NCBI GenBank assembly: GCA_021786295.1
Contig: JAJYNO010000018.1
Span: 1-55,922 of the forward strand
Origin: a bacterium
GTDB taxonomy: Bacteria > Elusimicrobiota > Elusimicrobia > Elusimicrobiales > UBA9959
Direction: 5' to 3'
DNA: 55,922 nucleotides
Part shown: in pieces, positions 10,560 to 19,182 of the stretch
Layout: the number at the start of each line of letters is the position of its first letter
Numbering within the stretch: the stretch's first letter is position 1
The notes under the pieces: generated by a model
What the model was told of the DNA's origin: nothing
The model's database searches: none
Seen by the model: only the letters and a program-made list of their open reading frames with translations
Position numbers and translations under genes: made by a program

Positions 10560-11300
10560 ATGAAGCGCGAGCTCGCCGCCGCGGTCAGGGACCTGGCCTC
10601 CTATATGCGGTCGCTCGACGAGGATCTCGCCGAGGTCCCCCCGCGCCCGGCCGCGGACCTTCCGGCCGGCGGCGAACGCCGGCCGGACGCCATATCCGCG
10701 CTGGCCGGGCAGGTGCGGTCCTGCCGCAAATGCGGCCTGGGTTACGCCAGACTGAACGCGGTCTTCGGAGCGGGCAGCCACAAGGCGCGCATAGTCTTCG
10801 TCGGCGAGGGGCCGGGCTTCCAGGAGGACCACCAAGGCGAGCCTTTCGTGGGCCGTTCCGGACAGCTGCTGGACAAGATCATGGACACGGTCCTGGGCCT
10901 AAAGCGCGCCGACGTCTACATAGCCAACATAGTCAAGTGCCATCCGATGAAGAACCCGGAGACCCCGGAGGCGCACGGCAACGACCGTCCGCCCACCCAG
11001 GAGGAGATCTCCGCCTGCCGTCCCTACCTCGACGAACAGCTGCGCTTCATAAGGCCGGCCTGCATAGTGACCCTCGGCTCCGTCCCCACGAAGGTCCTGC
11101 TGAACGCCGACAAGGGCGTTTCCCTGATGCGCGGGCGCTGGTACGATTATCCGGTGGACCTGTTCGGCCCGGGCCATCCGATAAAGGTAATGCCTACCTA
11201 TCACCCCGCCGCGCTGCTGCGGAACCCCAACCTCAAACGCGACACCTGGGAAGACATGAAGATGGTCAGGGCCTTCCTCGAAACTGGTAGAATAAACTGA
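10560..11300 (+). CDS. Family 4-type uracil-DNA glycosylase with Fe-S cluster
   Basis: Removes uracil from DNA in base excision repair. Motif 1 GEGPGFQED (residues 83-91) followed by GEPFVGRSG, and motif 2 TYHPAALLRNP near the C-terminus, are those of family 4 enzymes. Four cysteines that could bind a 4Fe-4S cluster are C55, C58, C127 and C153. The 25 residues between the last two are about nine longer than usual, the extra being around NPETPEAHGNDRP. The N-terminal 50 residues are a variable extension. It begins 8 bases after the rpoZ stop, so it is probably cotranscribed. Confidence 0.87.
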   Translation: MKRELAAAVRDLASYMRSLDEDLAEVPPRPAADLPAGGERRPDAISALAGQVRSCRKCGLGYARLNAVFGAGSHKARIVFVGEGPGFQEDHQGEPFVGRSGQLLDKIMDTVLGLKRADVYIANIVKCHPMKNPETPEAHGNDRPPTQEEISACRPYLDEQLRFIRPACIVTLGSVPTKVLLNADKGVSLMRGRWYDYPVDLFGPGHPIKVMPTYHPAALLRNPNLKRDTWEDMKMVRAFLETGRIN

Positions 11301-11326
11301 GCGCCGCGCCTTCGCGCGGCCGTTCC

Positions 11327-13312
11327 ATGCTGGCAGAGATATCTTTTCCCATACCGCTGCGGCGGACCTTCTATTACCTGCTCCCCGAGGAACTGGAGCT
11401 CAGGGCCGCGCCTGGCCTGCGGGTCGTCGCCCCGCTTGGCAGAAGGGCCGAAGCAGTCGGCATGATACTCCGGGTCCTGCCGGAGAAGGACGCGGACCTG
11501 ACGCGCTTCAAGGAGCTGAAGTCCGTCGCGCGCCTGCTGGACGAGGACCCGCTTTTCCCGGAGGACGCTCCGGCGCTGGCCTCCTGGATGTCCGGGCGCT
11601 GGGGGTCCCCCGAAGGGCTGTGCCTCGGGGCATTCTATTCCCACGGGCCGCGCGGCCGGTCCCCGCAGCCGGCCGCTTCAGTTGCGCTTGCTCCGCTCCG
11701 TCCGCCTTCGGAACTTCCCGAGTTCTCCCGCTTCTGCGGCGAGCTCCGGGGTCCCGGCGGGGGCGCCTACCTGCTGCGCCTGGCCCCGCTGGAGCGGCGT
11801 GAGGCCGTCTATCCGCTGCTTTTCGGTTCCGCCCTGGAGCAGGAGGGCTCGCAGGGGCTGCTGCTGGTCCCTGACCTTAATTTCATCCCTGCGCTCAGGA
11901 CGGCCCTGGAGAGCGTCTTGCCTGGGATGGTGGGAGTCTGGCACTCCAGGCTGACCCCGGCGAAAAGGGCGGAGGCCTGGGCCGGAGCGGCCTCCGGCCG
12001 GTTCAAGGTGATGATCGCCACGCGCACCGGCGTCTTCCTGCCTTTCCGCGGACTGCGCCTCGCCGTCATGGACGGCGAGCACGAGGAGGTATATCGCCAG
12101 GCGGAGGCCGAGCCGTTCTACCACGCCAGGGAGGTGCTGCTCAGGCGGGCCCGCGCGCTGGGTGCCAGGGCCGTGCTGGCCAGCCCCTGCCCCTCCCTCG
12201 AATCCTGGGGGGCCGCGGCCTCGGGCCTCCTGAAGCGCGTGGACGCGGCGCCGCAGGCCAGGCTGGCGGGGCCGGGCCCCGATGTGCGCGTGCTGGACAT
12301 GGAGAGCTATCCGGGAGAGATACTGGCCAGGCCGCTTGCCGAAGCGCTGCGCCGCGCCGTGGAGGCCGGCGGGCAGGCCCTCGTGATAGCCGCCCGCAAG
12401 GGCTACGCCTCGCGCCTTTTCTGCGCGAACTGCGGCTGGATGCCGCGCTGCGGGAAATGCGGCCCGGGTTACGCACTGCTGAAATCGCCCCAGTCGGCCC
12501 CTGTGCTGCTCTGCCGGCGCTGCGGGAGGAAAGAGCCTTTTCCCGTGGTCTGTCCCTCCTGCGGCGGGAAGGTGTTCCGCGACTACGGGACCGGGACGCA
12601 GAAGGCGCAGGAGGCGGTCAGGAAACTGCTGCCTCCCGGAGTCAGGGTGGCGCGCTTCGACGGGGACGTGCTGCGCGGCTCGCTGAAGGCCATGCGTTCG
12701 GAACTGGATTCCTTCTCGCGCGGCGAGGCGGACGTGCTGGTGGGGACGCGCATCGCGCTGCGCGACCTCGGGGCTCCGCGCCTTTCGCTGGCCGCCTTCA
12801 TAGACGCCGACGCCGATCTGTCCGGGGCCGATTTCAGAGCCTCGGAAAAGGCTTACCGCTCCTTCTATGGGGCCTGGCGCCTGTTGGGCGCCCGCGGGGA
12901 ACTCTTCATCCAGACCCGGCAGGCGGGGCATTATGTCTTCTCGCGCCTGACCGAGATGGATTATCCCTCCTTCGCCGACGGCGAGCTCGCCGCGCGCAGG
13001 GATTTCTTTTACCCCCCCTTCTCGCACCTGATAAAGGCGAGGTTCGCCTCTTTCGACCGCGGCGCGCTGGACGCGGCCGCCTCTGACCTGCTGAAAGCGC
13101 TCTCTTTCCTCGGCGGCGGCGGCGAGGCCGGGGAGATACTTGGGCCCGTGACGCCGCAGGGACAGGAGAGGCGCAAGTTCCACAGCGAGTACTACCTGGT
13201 CAAAGCCGGCTCCGAGGCCGCGGCCGCGCTCTGCCTTAAAAAGGCGCTCTCGCTGCCCCCACGCCCCGGGGTCAGATATTTCATCGAGGCGGACCCTTAC
13301 GGTTTCCAGTAG
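11327..13312 (+). CDS. priA: PriA-like primosomal protein N' lacking helicase motifs
   Basis: Replication-restart protein that recognises abandoned forks. The 661 residues keep the N-terminal 3'-DNA-binding domain, the GTRSALFxPF-like strand (residues 231-240), an altered DEAH box (DGEH, 249-252) followed by YHAREV, and eight zinc-binding cysteines (366, 369, 375, 378, 396, 399, 409, 412). The C-terminal domain is also kept. However, no Walker A lysine is found in the expected region (about 145-165). The TQMIAKG motif is TRIALRD (474-480) and GRAGR is replaced by a sequence around WRLLGARGE (517-525). It is therefore probably not an active helicase, as known for actinobacterial PriA. A 7-bp hairpin (11303-11320) sits just before the ATG; no ribosome binding site is visible. 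Confidence 0.88.
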   Translation: MLAEISFPIPLRRTFYYLLPEELELRAAPGLRVVAPLGRRAEAVGMILRVLPEKDADLTRFKELKSVARLLDEDPLFPEDAPALASWMSGRWGSPEGLCLGAFYSHGPRGRSPQPAASVALAPLRPPSELPEFSRFCGELRGPGGGAYLLRLAPLERREAVYPLLFGSALEQEGSQGLLLVPDLNFIPALRTALESVLPGMVGVWHSRLTPAKRAEAWAGAASGRFKVMIATRTGVFLPFRGLRLAVMDGEHEEVYRQAEAEPFYHAREVLLRRARALGARAVLASPCPSLESWGAAASGLLKRVDAAPQARLAGPGPDVRVLDMESYPGEILARPLAEALRRAVEAGGQALVIAARKGYASRLFCANCGWMPRCGKCGPGYALLKSPQSAPVLLCRRCGRKEPFPVVCPSCGGKVFRDYGTGTQKAQEAVRKLLPPGVRVARFDGDVLRGSLKAMRSELDSFSRGEADVLVGTRIALRDLGAPRLSLAAFIDADADLSGADFRASEKAYRSFYGAWRLLGARGELFIQTRQAGHYVFSRLTEMDYPSFADGELAARRDFFYPPFSHLIKARFASFDRGALDAAASDLLKALSFLGGGGEAGEILGPVTPQGQERRKFHSEYYLVKAGSEAAAALCLKKALSLPPRPGVRYFIEADPYGFQ

Positions 13313-13322
13313 CCTGCCCAGA

Positions 13323-13351
13323 ATGACAGCGGAGGGCAAAAATAATACAAT
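13323..13351 (+). promoter_or_regulatory. Promoter of tyrS, apparently producing a leaderless mRNA
   Basis: ATGACA (13323-13328), a 17-base spacer and TACAAT (13346-13351). The predicted transcription start is about 13358, one base before the tyrS ATG at 13359. No ribosome binding site lies within usual distance of that ATG. Confidence 0.6.
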
Positions 13352-13358
13352 TTCATTT

Positions 13359-14531
13359 ATGAACACCGAAGAGCTTCTCAAGGACATAACGCGCGGCGCG
13401 GTGGATGTCGTGAGCCGGGAGGAGCTGGCTAAAAAGCTCTCCTCCGGCAAGAGGCTCCGCGTGAAGCTCGGAGTTGACCCCACCAGCCGCGACCTGCACC
13501 TGGGCCACAGCGTCGTGCTGGACAGGCTGCGCAGGTTCCAGGACCTCGGCCATACCGCGGTCCTGATCATCGGAGACTTCACCGCGCAGGTCGGGGACCC
13601 CTCGGGCCGCGACGCCACCCGCCCGGTGCTGGACCACGAGTCCGTGGCGGCCAACGCCAAGACCTACACGGAGCAGGCCTACAAGGTGCTGGACCCGGCC
13701 AGGACGGAGATCCGCTTCAACAGCGAGTGGCTCAAACCGTTCTTCGCCAGCCCGTCCGCCGGGATCTCGGATTTCATAAACTCGGCCAAGAACATCACAG
13801 TCTCGCGCCTGCTGGAGCGCGAGGACTTCCGCGCCAGGCTGAAGGCCGGCACGCCGATAAGCCTGCTGGAGATCTTTTACCCGGTGCTGCAGGGCTACGA
13901 CTCCGTGGCGGTCAAGGCCGACGTGGAGCTGGGCGGCCAGGACCAGATCTTCAACGTGCTGATGGGCCGGGACGTGCAGAAGCTCTACGGCCAGGAACCG
14001 CAGGTGGTGATGACGATGCCGCTGCTGGTAGGCACGGACGGCGAGAAGAAGATGTCCAAGTCCTACGGCAATTACGTGGCCTTCACCGACCCGCCCAACG
14101 AGATGTTCGGCAAACTGATGTCGCTGTCCGATTCCCTGATGTACGACTATTACACCCTGCTTACCTCCGAGGACATGGCCGCCGTGAAGGCGGAGCACCC
14201 GATGGAGGCAAAGAAGAAGCTGGCCGGCCTCGTCACCGGGCGCTACCACGGCGCGCAGCAGGCCCAGGCCGCGCGGGCCCATTTCGAGCAGGTCTTCTCG
14301 CGCAAGGAGCTGCCGGAGGAAATGGCGAGCTATCGCGCGGAGAAGCCGGGGAAGCTCTCCTACCTGATAGTCGCCGCGGGGCTTGCCAAGGGGATGAACG
14401 AAGCCCGCCGCCTGATCGCCCAGGGCGCAGTGCGCCTGGACGGCGAGAAAGTCGGAGAGGACATAATGTTCGAGCCGAGGAACTGCGTGCTGCAGGTCGG
14501 CCGTCGGCAGTTCCGCCGGATAGAGAGATAA
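13359..14531 (+). CDS. tyrS: Tyrosyl-tRNA synthetase
   Basis: Charges tRNA-Tyr. Class I signatures are clear: HLGH (HIGH motif, in DLHLGHSVVLDRL) and KMSKS (in GEKKMSKSYGNYVAF). The C-terminal S4-like RNA-binding domain (LIVAAGLAKGMNEARRLIAQGAVRLDG) is present. The family is the TyrS2/TyrZ-like bacterial branch. An in-frame ATG at 13323 exists but overlaps the -35 box. The ATG at 13359 gives 390 residues and the usual N-terminus (MNTEELLKDI). Translation is probably from a leaderless transcript. Confidence 0.95.
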   Translation: MNTEELLKDITRGAVDVVSREELAKKLSSGKRLRVKLGVDPTSRDLHLGHSVVLDRLRRFQDLGHTAVLIIGDFTAQVGDPSGRDATRPVLDHESVAANAKTYTEQAYKVLDPARTEIRFNSEWLKPFFASPSAGISDFINSAKNITVSRLLEREDFRARLKAGTPISLLEIFYPVLQGYDSVAVKADVELGGQDQIFNVLMGRDVQKLYGQEPQVVMTMPLLVGTDGEKKMSKSYGNYVAFTDPPNEMFGKLMSLSDSLMYDYYTLLTSEDMAAVKAEHPMEAKKKLAGLVTGRYHGAQQAQAARAHFEQVFSRKELPEEMASYRAEKPGKLSYLIVAAGLAKGMNEARRLIAQGAVRLDGEKVGEDIMFEPRNCVLQVGRRQFRRIER

Positions 14532-14542
14532 CTGGGGGCTTC

Positions 14543-15457
14543 ATGAGGACGGACCTTAAAATGCTGCTCGCTTTCCTGCTGCTCTGCGCGCCCGCCGCGG
14601 CCCAGCAGGCGACGGAGGCGGACTATAAGCTGATGCAGCAGATGATGAGGTCCGGGAACAGTTATTCCCAGAGCCGGGCTCAGGCCTGGGACGCCCGCCT
14701 TAAGGTCCTCTCCGGGGATGTCGAAGTGAAGACGGCCGACTCGGCGGACTGGCACAGGATAAAGGGCGAACTGCCGCTGGATCAGGGCGACGTGATAAAG
14801 ACGTCCGGGGACGGCGTAGCGGAGATGTATCTCGACGACAAGGGCGCGTTCTCCATCAGCAGGAATACCGAGCTGGAGCTCTCTTCTCTGGACCAGGAGA
14901 ACTCCTCCATTTCGCTCCGTCTGGGGGCTATCGTCGCGAAGATAAAGCATTTCCTGGACGAGAAGCAGAGGTTCGAGGTGCGGACCCCTTCCGCGGTATG
15001 CGCGGTACGAGGCACCGAGTTCGCCGTAGAATATTCCCAGCTGGACAAGGTGTCATCGGTGGGGGTCTTCGACGAGGGGCGGGTCGCAGTCACCCCGCAG
15101 CTGGATTCGGGGAAGGCCGGGGACGAGGTGACGCTGGACAAGAACAGCGAGATCGCGATAAACCCGGCGGAAAGGCGCTTTCACCCGGAGCCGCTGTTCC
15201 GCATGGGCAGGTTCCGCGGCACCATAGGCCAGATGCGCAGGCGCCTGCTGGCGCTGAGGCGCTGGCGTCCTCGCTCGGCGGCCAAGAGGGCGCAGCTCCG
15301 CGAAGCCGCGCTGAAGCGGGTGGTCCGCCGGCAGCTGCGCAGGCGTTCCTCGTCAAGGGTTTCGGGCGGGGCGAAGCGCAAGGCAAGGGGTCTGCGGCCC
15401 CGTTCCGGCCGGCGCCGGCCCCGCGCCGGCGGCCGGCGGCGGGATGAGGAGCAGTAG
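14543..15457 (+). CDS. Exported FecR-domain protein with very basic C-terminus
   Basis: A 304-residue protein with a cleavable signal peptide (hydrophobic core LLAFLLLCAPAAA, probable cleavage after AAA-Q). A FecR domain follows at about residues 55-190 (LSGDVEVKTADSADW, LPLDQGDVIKTSGDGVAEM, TPSAVCAVRGTEFAVEY). FecR folds occur in iron-uptake signalling and in many exported proteins of unknown role. There is no sigma factor or TonB receptor beside it. The last 80 residues are extremely arginine-rich, ending RRRPRAGGRRRDEEQ. It starts 11 bases after tyrS and abuts thpR, so it is probably in the same operon. Confidence 0.75.
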   Translation: MRTDLKMLLAFLLLCAPAAAQQATEADYKLMQQMMRSGNSYSQSRAQAWDARLKVLSGDVEVKTADSADWHRIKGELPLDQGDVIKTSGDGVAEMYLDDKGAFSISRNTELELSSLDQENSSISLRLGAIVAKIKHFLDEKQRFEVRTPSAVCAVRGTEFAVEYSQLDKVSSVGVFDEGRVAVTPQLDSGKAGDEVTLDKNSEIAINPAERRFHPEPLFRMGRFRGTIGQMRRRLLALRRWRPRSAAKRAQLREAALKRVVRRQLRRRSSSRVSGGAKRKARGLRPRSGRRRPRAGGRRRDEEQ

Positions 15458-15458
15458 C

Positions 15459-16016
15459 TTGAGACTTTTCATCGCTTCCGGGTTTGAGCCCCCTTTCACG
15501 GAGTCCGTCGCCGCCGTGGCCGAGTACGCGCGCTCCAACGCCGAGCGCGGGGCCGTGAAATGGGTGCAGCCCGGGGACTTCCACATCACCTACGCGTTCC
15601 TCGGCGAGCTGGGCCCGGCCGCCGCGGCCTCGGCTGATAAGGCCGTGGCCGACGCGCTGGCCGGGGTCGGGGCGTTCGACATCACGATGGGCGGTTTCGG
15701 CGTCTTTCCTTCCGCGCGCAGGCCCTCGGTGCTTTGGGTAGGTATCGCCGAGGGCGCCCAGGAGCTAAGGGCCCTGGCTTCGAAGCTCTCTCAGTCGCTC
15801 TCCGCCGCCGGGCTTTTTTTCGAGGATCGCTTCGAACCGCATGTCACCATAGGCCGGGTGAAGGGCAGCCTTCCTGAGACCTTTATGCGGCGTATGGCGG
15901 GGTACGTCCCGCAGAAGCGGGCCGTCAGCAGGCTGGCCTCGGTGGACCTGATGCAGAGCGAGCTGACCTCCGACGGCCCTGTCTACAGACGCGTAAGTTC
16001 GAGGCTCTTGTTATGA
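15459..16016 (+). CDS. thpR: RNA 2',3'-cyclic phosphodiesterase (2H family)
   Basis: Historically called 2'-5' RNA ligase; hydrolyses 2',3'-cyclic phosphate ends. The two catalytic HxTx motifs are HITYAFLGEL and HVTIGRVKG. I prefer the TTG at 15459, which gives the typical MRLFIA start, has GAGGAG 7 bases upstream, and directly follows the FecR-gene stop. An ATG at 15444 in frame would add MRSSS and overlap that gene by 14 bases. Its end overlaps mltG by ATGA. Confidence 0.88.
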   Translation: MRLFIASGFEPPFTESVAAVAEYARSNAERGAVKWVQPGDFHITYAFLGELGPAAAASADKAVADALAGVGAFDITMGGFGVFPSARRPSVLWVGIAEGAQELRALASKLSQSLSAAGLFFEDRFEPHVTIGRVKGSLPETFMRRMAGYVPQKRAVSRLASVDLMQSELTSDGPVYRRVSSRLLL

Positions 16017-16996
16017 AAGGACCGCGCAAGGCCGTAGTTATTCCGGTGTCGGCGCTGCTGCTGCTGTCGCTGCATTTCTTCCGGCCGGGCAGGCCGGAAC
16101 GCGTCTCCGTTCCGGAAGGCGCCAGCGCCGCCCATGTGGCCTTCATTCTGAAGCGGCACGGCGTTATACGCAGCACGCTGTGGTTCCGCGCGCTGGTCAA
16201 GCTGACCGGCACCGGGAAGGAGCTGATGCCAGGCGATTACACCCTGCGGACTCATATGTCCTCCGAAGAGGCGCTTTGGAAGCTGGTCCACTCCACCTAT
16301 ATCTCGGACGTGAAGATAGTCATTCCGGAGGGCTGGCGCATGGAACAGATCGCCGACCGCCTTCAGGCCAACGGAATAACGAATGCCGCCGAGTTCCTGG
16401 CCCTGGCCAGGAACGAGAAAATGGAAGGGTATCTTTTCCCCTCCACTTACCGCCTGAAAAAAAATACTCCCCCACAGGAAGTCATTAATTTGCTAAAATC
16501 TGAGTTCGACAGGCAGGTGCTGCCTCTGTTCTCTAAAGGTTTCCCCGCAGGCCTGGACGCGCGCAAGGTGCTGATAATCGCCTCCATAGTGGAACGCGAG
16601 GCGGCGGATCCAAGCGAGCGTCCGCTGATAGCCGCGGTCTACATAAACCGCTACCGCAAAGGGATGCCGCTCGAGGCCGACCCGACTACGCAGTACGCGG
16701 TGGGTTACAACAAGGCTTACGGGTACTGGAAAAAGGCCCTTACCTACAAGGACCTCAAGATAAAGTCGCCGTACAACACCTACGTGGTCGGCGGTCTTCC
16801 TCCGGGCCCTATCTGCAGCCCCGGCTACGATTCCATAGCGGCCGCTATGGCGCCGGCCGACATAGACGCGCTGTATTTCGTGGCGGACGGAAAGGGAAGG
16901 CATATCTTCAACGACAGCTACAAGGAGCACCTCAAGGCCAAAAGACGCGTTGAAGAGGCGGAGAAGGAAGAAAGGCAGCAGCAGGACAGCCATTGA
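16013..16996 (+). CDS. mltG: Endolytic murein transglycosylase MltG (YceG-like)
   Basis: Cleaves nascent glycan strands and so sets their length. The 327 residues carry one N-terminal membrane span (about 8-24), a LysM-like region, and the YceG catalytic domain. The catalytic glutamate is in [40 protein letters not shown] and [19 protein letters not shown] are strong family signatures. The ATG overlaps the thpR stop (ATGA), indicating translational coupling. The C-terminus is a charged Glu/Lys/Gln tail. Confidence 0.95.
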   Translation: MKGPRKAVVIPVSALLLLSLHFFRPGRPERVSVPEGASAAHVAFILKRHGVIRSTLWFRALVKLTGTGKELMPGDYTLRTHMSSEEALWKLVHSTYISDVKIVIPEGWRMEQIADRLQANGITNAAEFLALARNEKMEGYLFPSTYRLKKNTPPQEVINLLKSEFDRQVLPLFSKGFPAGLDARKVLIIASIVEREAADPSERPLIAAVYINRYRKGMPLEADPTTQYAVGYNKAYGYWKKALTYKDLKIKSPYNTYVVGGLPPGPICSPGYDSIAAAMAPADIDALYFVADGKGRHIFNDSYKEHLKAKRRVEEAEKEERQQQDSH

Positions 16997-17025
16997 GCCT
17001 GAGGCCAGGAGCCGGGCTTTAGAAT

Positions 17026-17101
<76 letters not shown>

Positions 17102-17108
17102 GATCCCC

Positions 17109-17130
17109 AAACCCCCGCAAGGGGGTTTTT
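17109..17130 (+). terminator. Intrinsic terminator after tRNA-Ala
   Basis: CCCCC-GCAA-GGGGG hairpin, extended by A-T pairs, followed by TTTTTTATT. It begins 8 bases after the tRNA CCA end. Confidence 0.9.
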
Positions 17131-17230
17131 TATTCGCGGGGCCTAAGACCGCCCGCGTGCGGGGCGCCCGCCGCCGCGAAATAATTTGTAAAATCTAACG
17201 ATACCCCCGGAATTCCGGACAGGAGATCTT

Positions 17231-17758
17231 ATGGCAGAATATTTCCCGCTCAAGGAAAAGACCCGTTACGAATACAAGTTCACCAGCACCGAATTCGACG
17301 GGACAGCGCGCGTCCTCATAGACATCCTCTCCGTCAGGAAAAAGGGCGAGAAGACCGTGGCCGAGGCCCGGATGATCTTCGAGCTGCGCGACTCCCACAC
17401 CACCAGCTATCTCATCACCCGCGACGCCAAGTGGCTGACTACGGCCGACGGGGTCATCATAGGCGGCCGGCGCGAGTTCCCTCTTCCGGCCAAGGAAGGC
17501 TCCAAGTGGAGCGAACCGCCCGATTCCAGCGAGGTGGTGTCGCTCTCCGACAAGGTCTCCATCAAGGCCGGGAAGTTCGCGAACTGCATGAAGGTCGTTA
17601 CGCTGCTTGGCGGCGGCGACGCGGGCAAGTCGGTGCGCTATTACGCCCCTGGAACGGGGTATATCCTCGAAGAGTACAACGGGGAGGACAAGACCTGCGA
17701 GCTGGAGCTGCTCTCTGTCTCCGCCACGCCGGAGGAAAAGAAGAAAGGGAAAAAATAG
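17231..17758 (+). CDS. Unknown cytoplasmic beta-rich protein
   Basis: A 175-residue protein without signal peptide or membrane segment. It opens with FPLKEKTRYEYKF and has predicted alternating beta strands, a FPLPAKEGSKWSEPP block, and near the end RYYAPGTGYILEEY, ending in a Lys-rich tail. The arrangement (xPLxxxxxWxYxF start, YYAPGxGxxxxEY near the end) is seen in many exported or lipoprotein domains of unknown role, but I cannot name a family. AGGAGA precedes the ATG by 5 bases, and a possible -10 (TAAAAT, 17189-17194) lies upstream. It precedes asnS by 15 bases. Confidence 0.7.
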   Translation: MAEYFPLKEKTRYEYKFTSTEFDGTARVLIDILSVRKKGEKTVAEARMIFELRDSHTTSYLITRDAKWLTTADGVIIGGRREFPLPAKEGSKWSEPPDSSEVVSLSDKVSIKAGKFANCMKVVTLLGGGDAGKSVRYYAPGTGYILEEYNGEDKTCELELLSVSATPEEKKKGKK

Positions 17759-17773
17759 GAGCGCGGACCAGCC

Positions 17774-19174
17774 ATGCCTTTGCCTACGATAAAAGAACTC
17801 CTGACTTCCGGGACCCCGGGGACCGCCGTAACGGCCCGGGGCTGGATAAAGACGCGCCGCGACTCCAAGGCGCTCTCGTTCGCCGAGCTGAACGACGGCT
17901 CCTGCCGCGCCAGCCTGCAGGTCGTGTTCTCCTCCGAGAACGGCGACTTTTCCGCGGTCCTGCCGCAGCTGGTCACCGGCGCCGCGGTGGCGGTGCAGGG
18001 GGACCTCGTGGCCTCCCCCGCCGCCGGGCAGAAGTACGAGCTGAAGGCCAGGGCCGTCACCGTGTACGGCGGCTGCGACGCCGAGAAATACCCGATCCAG
18101 AAGAAGAAGACCTCCGACGAGTTCCTGCGCACCGTCGCGCACCTGCGTCCGCGCACCAACAAGTACGCGGCCATGCTGCGCGTGCGCTCGGAGCTGGCCT
18201 TCGCGGTGCACAGCTATTTCCGGCGCAACGGCTTCACCTACGTGCACACGCCCATCTTCACCGCCTCCGACTGCGAGGGCGCCGGGCAGATGTTCACCGC
18301 CACCGCCTTCGACCTGACGCGGCTGAAGGACGTGCCGAAGACCGGGGCCGGCGAGATAGACTTCTCGAAGGACCTGTTCGGCAGGAAGGTCGGGCTGACC
18401 GTCTCCGGGCAGATGGAGGGCGAGGCGCTGGCGCTCGCGCTCGGCAAGATCTATACGTTCGGCCCGACGTTCCGCGCCGAGAACTCCAACACCTACCGCC
18501 ACTGCGCCGAGTTCTGGCAGATCGAACCGGAGATGGCCTTCTACGAGCTTTCCGACGACATGGACCTCGCCGAGGACTTCACCAAGTCCCTCGTCCGCGA
18601 CGTCCTGGAGAAATGCCCGGCCGACCTGGAGCTCTTCGCCAAGTTCGTCGAGCCCGCGCTGATGGACAACCTCCGCAACATCACAGACAACGTCTTCGAG
18701 CGGCTGGCCTACACCGACGCCGTGAAGATCCTGGAGCCCGAGAACGCGCGCTTCGAGCTGAAGGTGAAGTGGGGCGTCGACCTCGCGAGCGAGCACGAGC
18801 GCTTCCTCGTGGAGCAGTATTTCAAGAAGCCGGTGATGATGCACCACAAGCCCAGGGAAGTGGCCTCGTTCTACATGAGGCTCGAGGACGACGGGCGGAC
18901 CGTGCGCGGCATGGACGTGCTGGTGCCCCGCATCGGCGAGCTGATCGGGGCGAGCGAGCGCGAGAACCGTCTCGACGTGCTCGAGGCCCGCATGCGCGAG
19001 CTCGGGATGAAGGTGGACGACTACCAGTGGTTCCTGGACCTGCGCCGCTTCGGCTCGGTCCCGCACTCCGGCTTCGGTATGGGCTTCGAGCGCATGATGA
19101 TGCTGGTCACCGGCATCTCCAACATCCGCGACGTGACCGCGTTCCCGCGGGTCCCCGGCTACGCCGAGTTCTGA
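17774..19174 (+). CDS. asnS: Asparaginyl-tRNA synthetase
   Basis: Charges tRNA-Asn directly. The N-terminal OB-fold anticodon-binding domain occupies residues about 1-115. The class IIb core has SGQMEGEALA, motif 2 FGPTFRAENSNTYRHCAEFWQIEPE, and motif 3 GFGMGFERMMMLVTGISNIRDV ending FPRVPGYAEF, which is diagnostic of AsnRS rather than AspRS. A separate aspS is also present (25856-27646). It is probably cotranscribed with the unknown gene upstream and the HD gene downstream. Confidence 0.97.
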   Translation: MPLPTIKELLTSGTPGTAVTARGWIKTRRDSKALSFAELNDGSCRASLQVVFSSENGDFSAVLPQLVTGAAVAVQGDLVASPAAGQKYELKARAVTVYGGCDAEKYPIQKKKTSDEFLRTVAHLRPRTNKYAAMLRVRSELAFAVHSYFRRNGFTYVHTPIFTASDCEGAGQMFTATAFDLTRLKDVPKTGAGEIDFSKDLFGRKVGLTVSGQMEGEALALALGKIYTFGPTFRAENSNTYRHCAEFWQIEPEMAFYELSDDMDLAEDFTKSLVRDVLEKCPADLELFAKFVEPALMDNLRNITDNVFERLAYTDAVKILEPENARFELKVKWGVDLASEHERFLVEQYFKKPVMMHHKPREVASFYMRLEDDGRTVRGMDVLVPRIGELIGASERENRLDVLEARMRELGMKVDDYQWFLDLRRFGSVPHSGFGMGFERMMMLVTGISNIRDVTAFPRVPGYAEF

Positions 19175-19182
19175 GGCCCGCC

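Noticed and set aside
13727-14542. Long upstream extension of the FecR-protein frame through tyrS
   Set aside because: It lies in a second frame of tyrS and is low-complexity; the signal peptide beginning at 14543 marks the real start.
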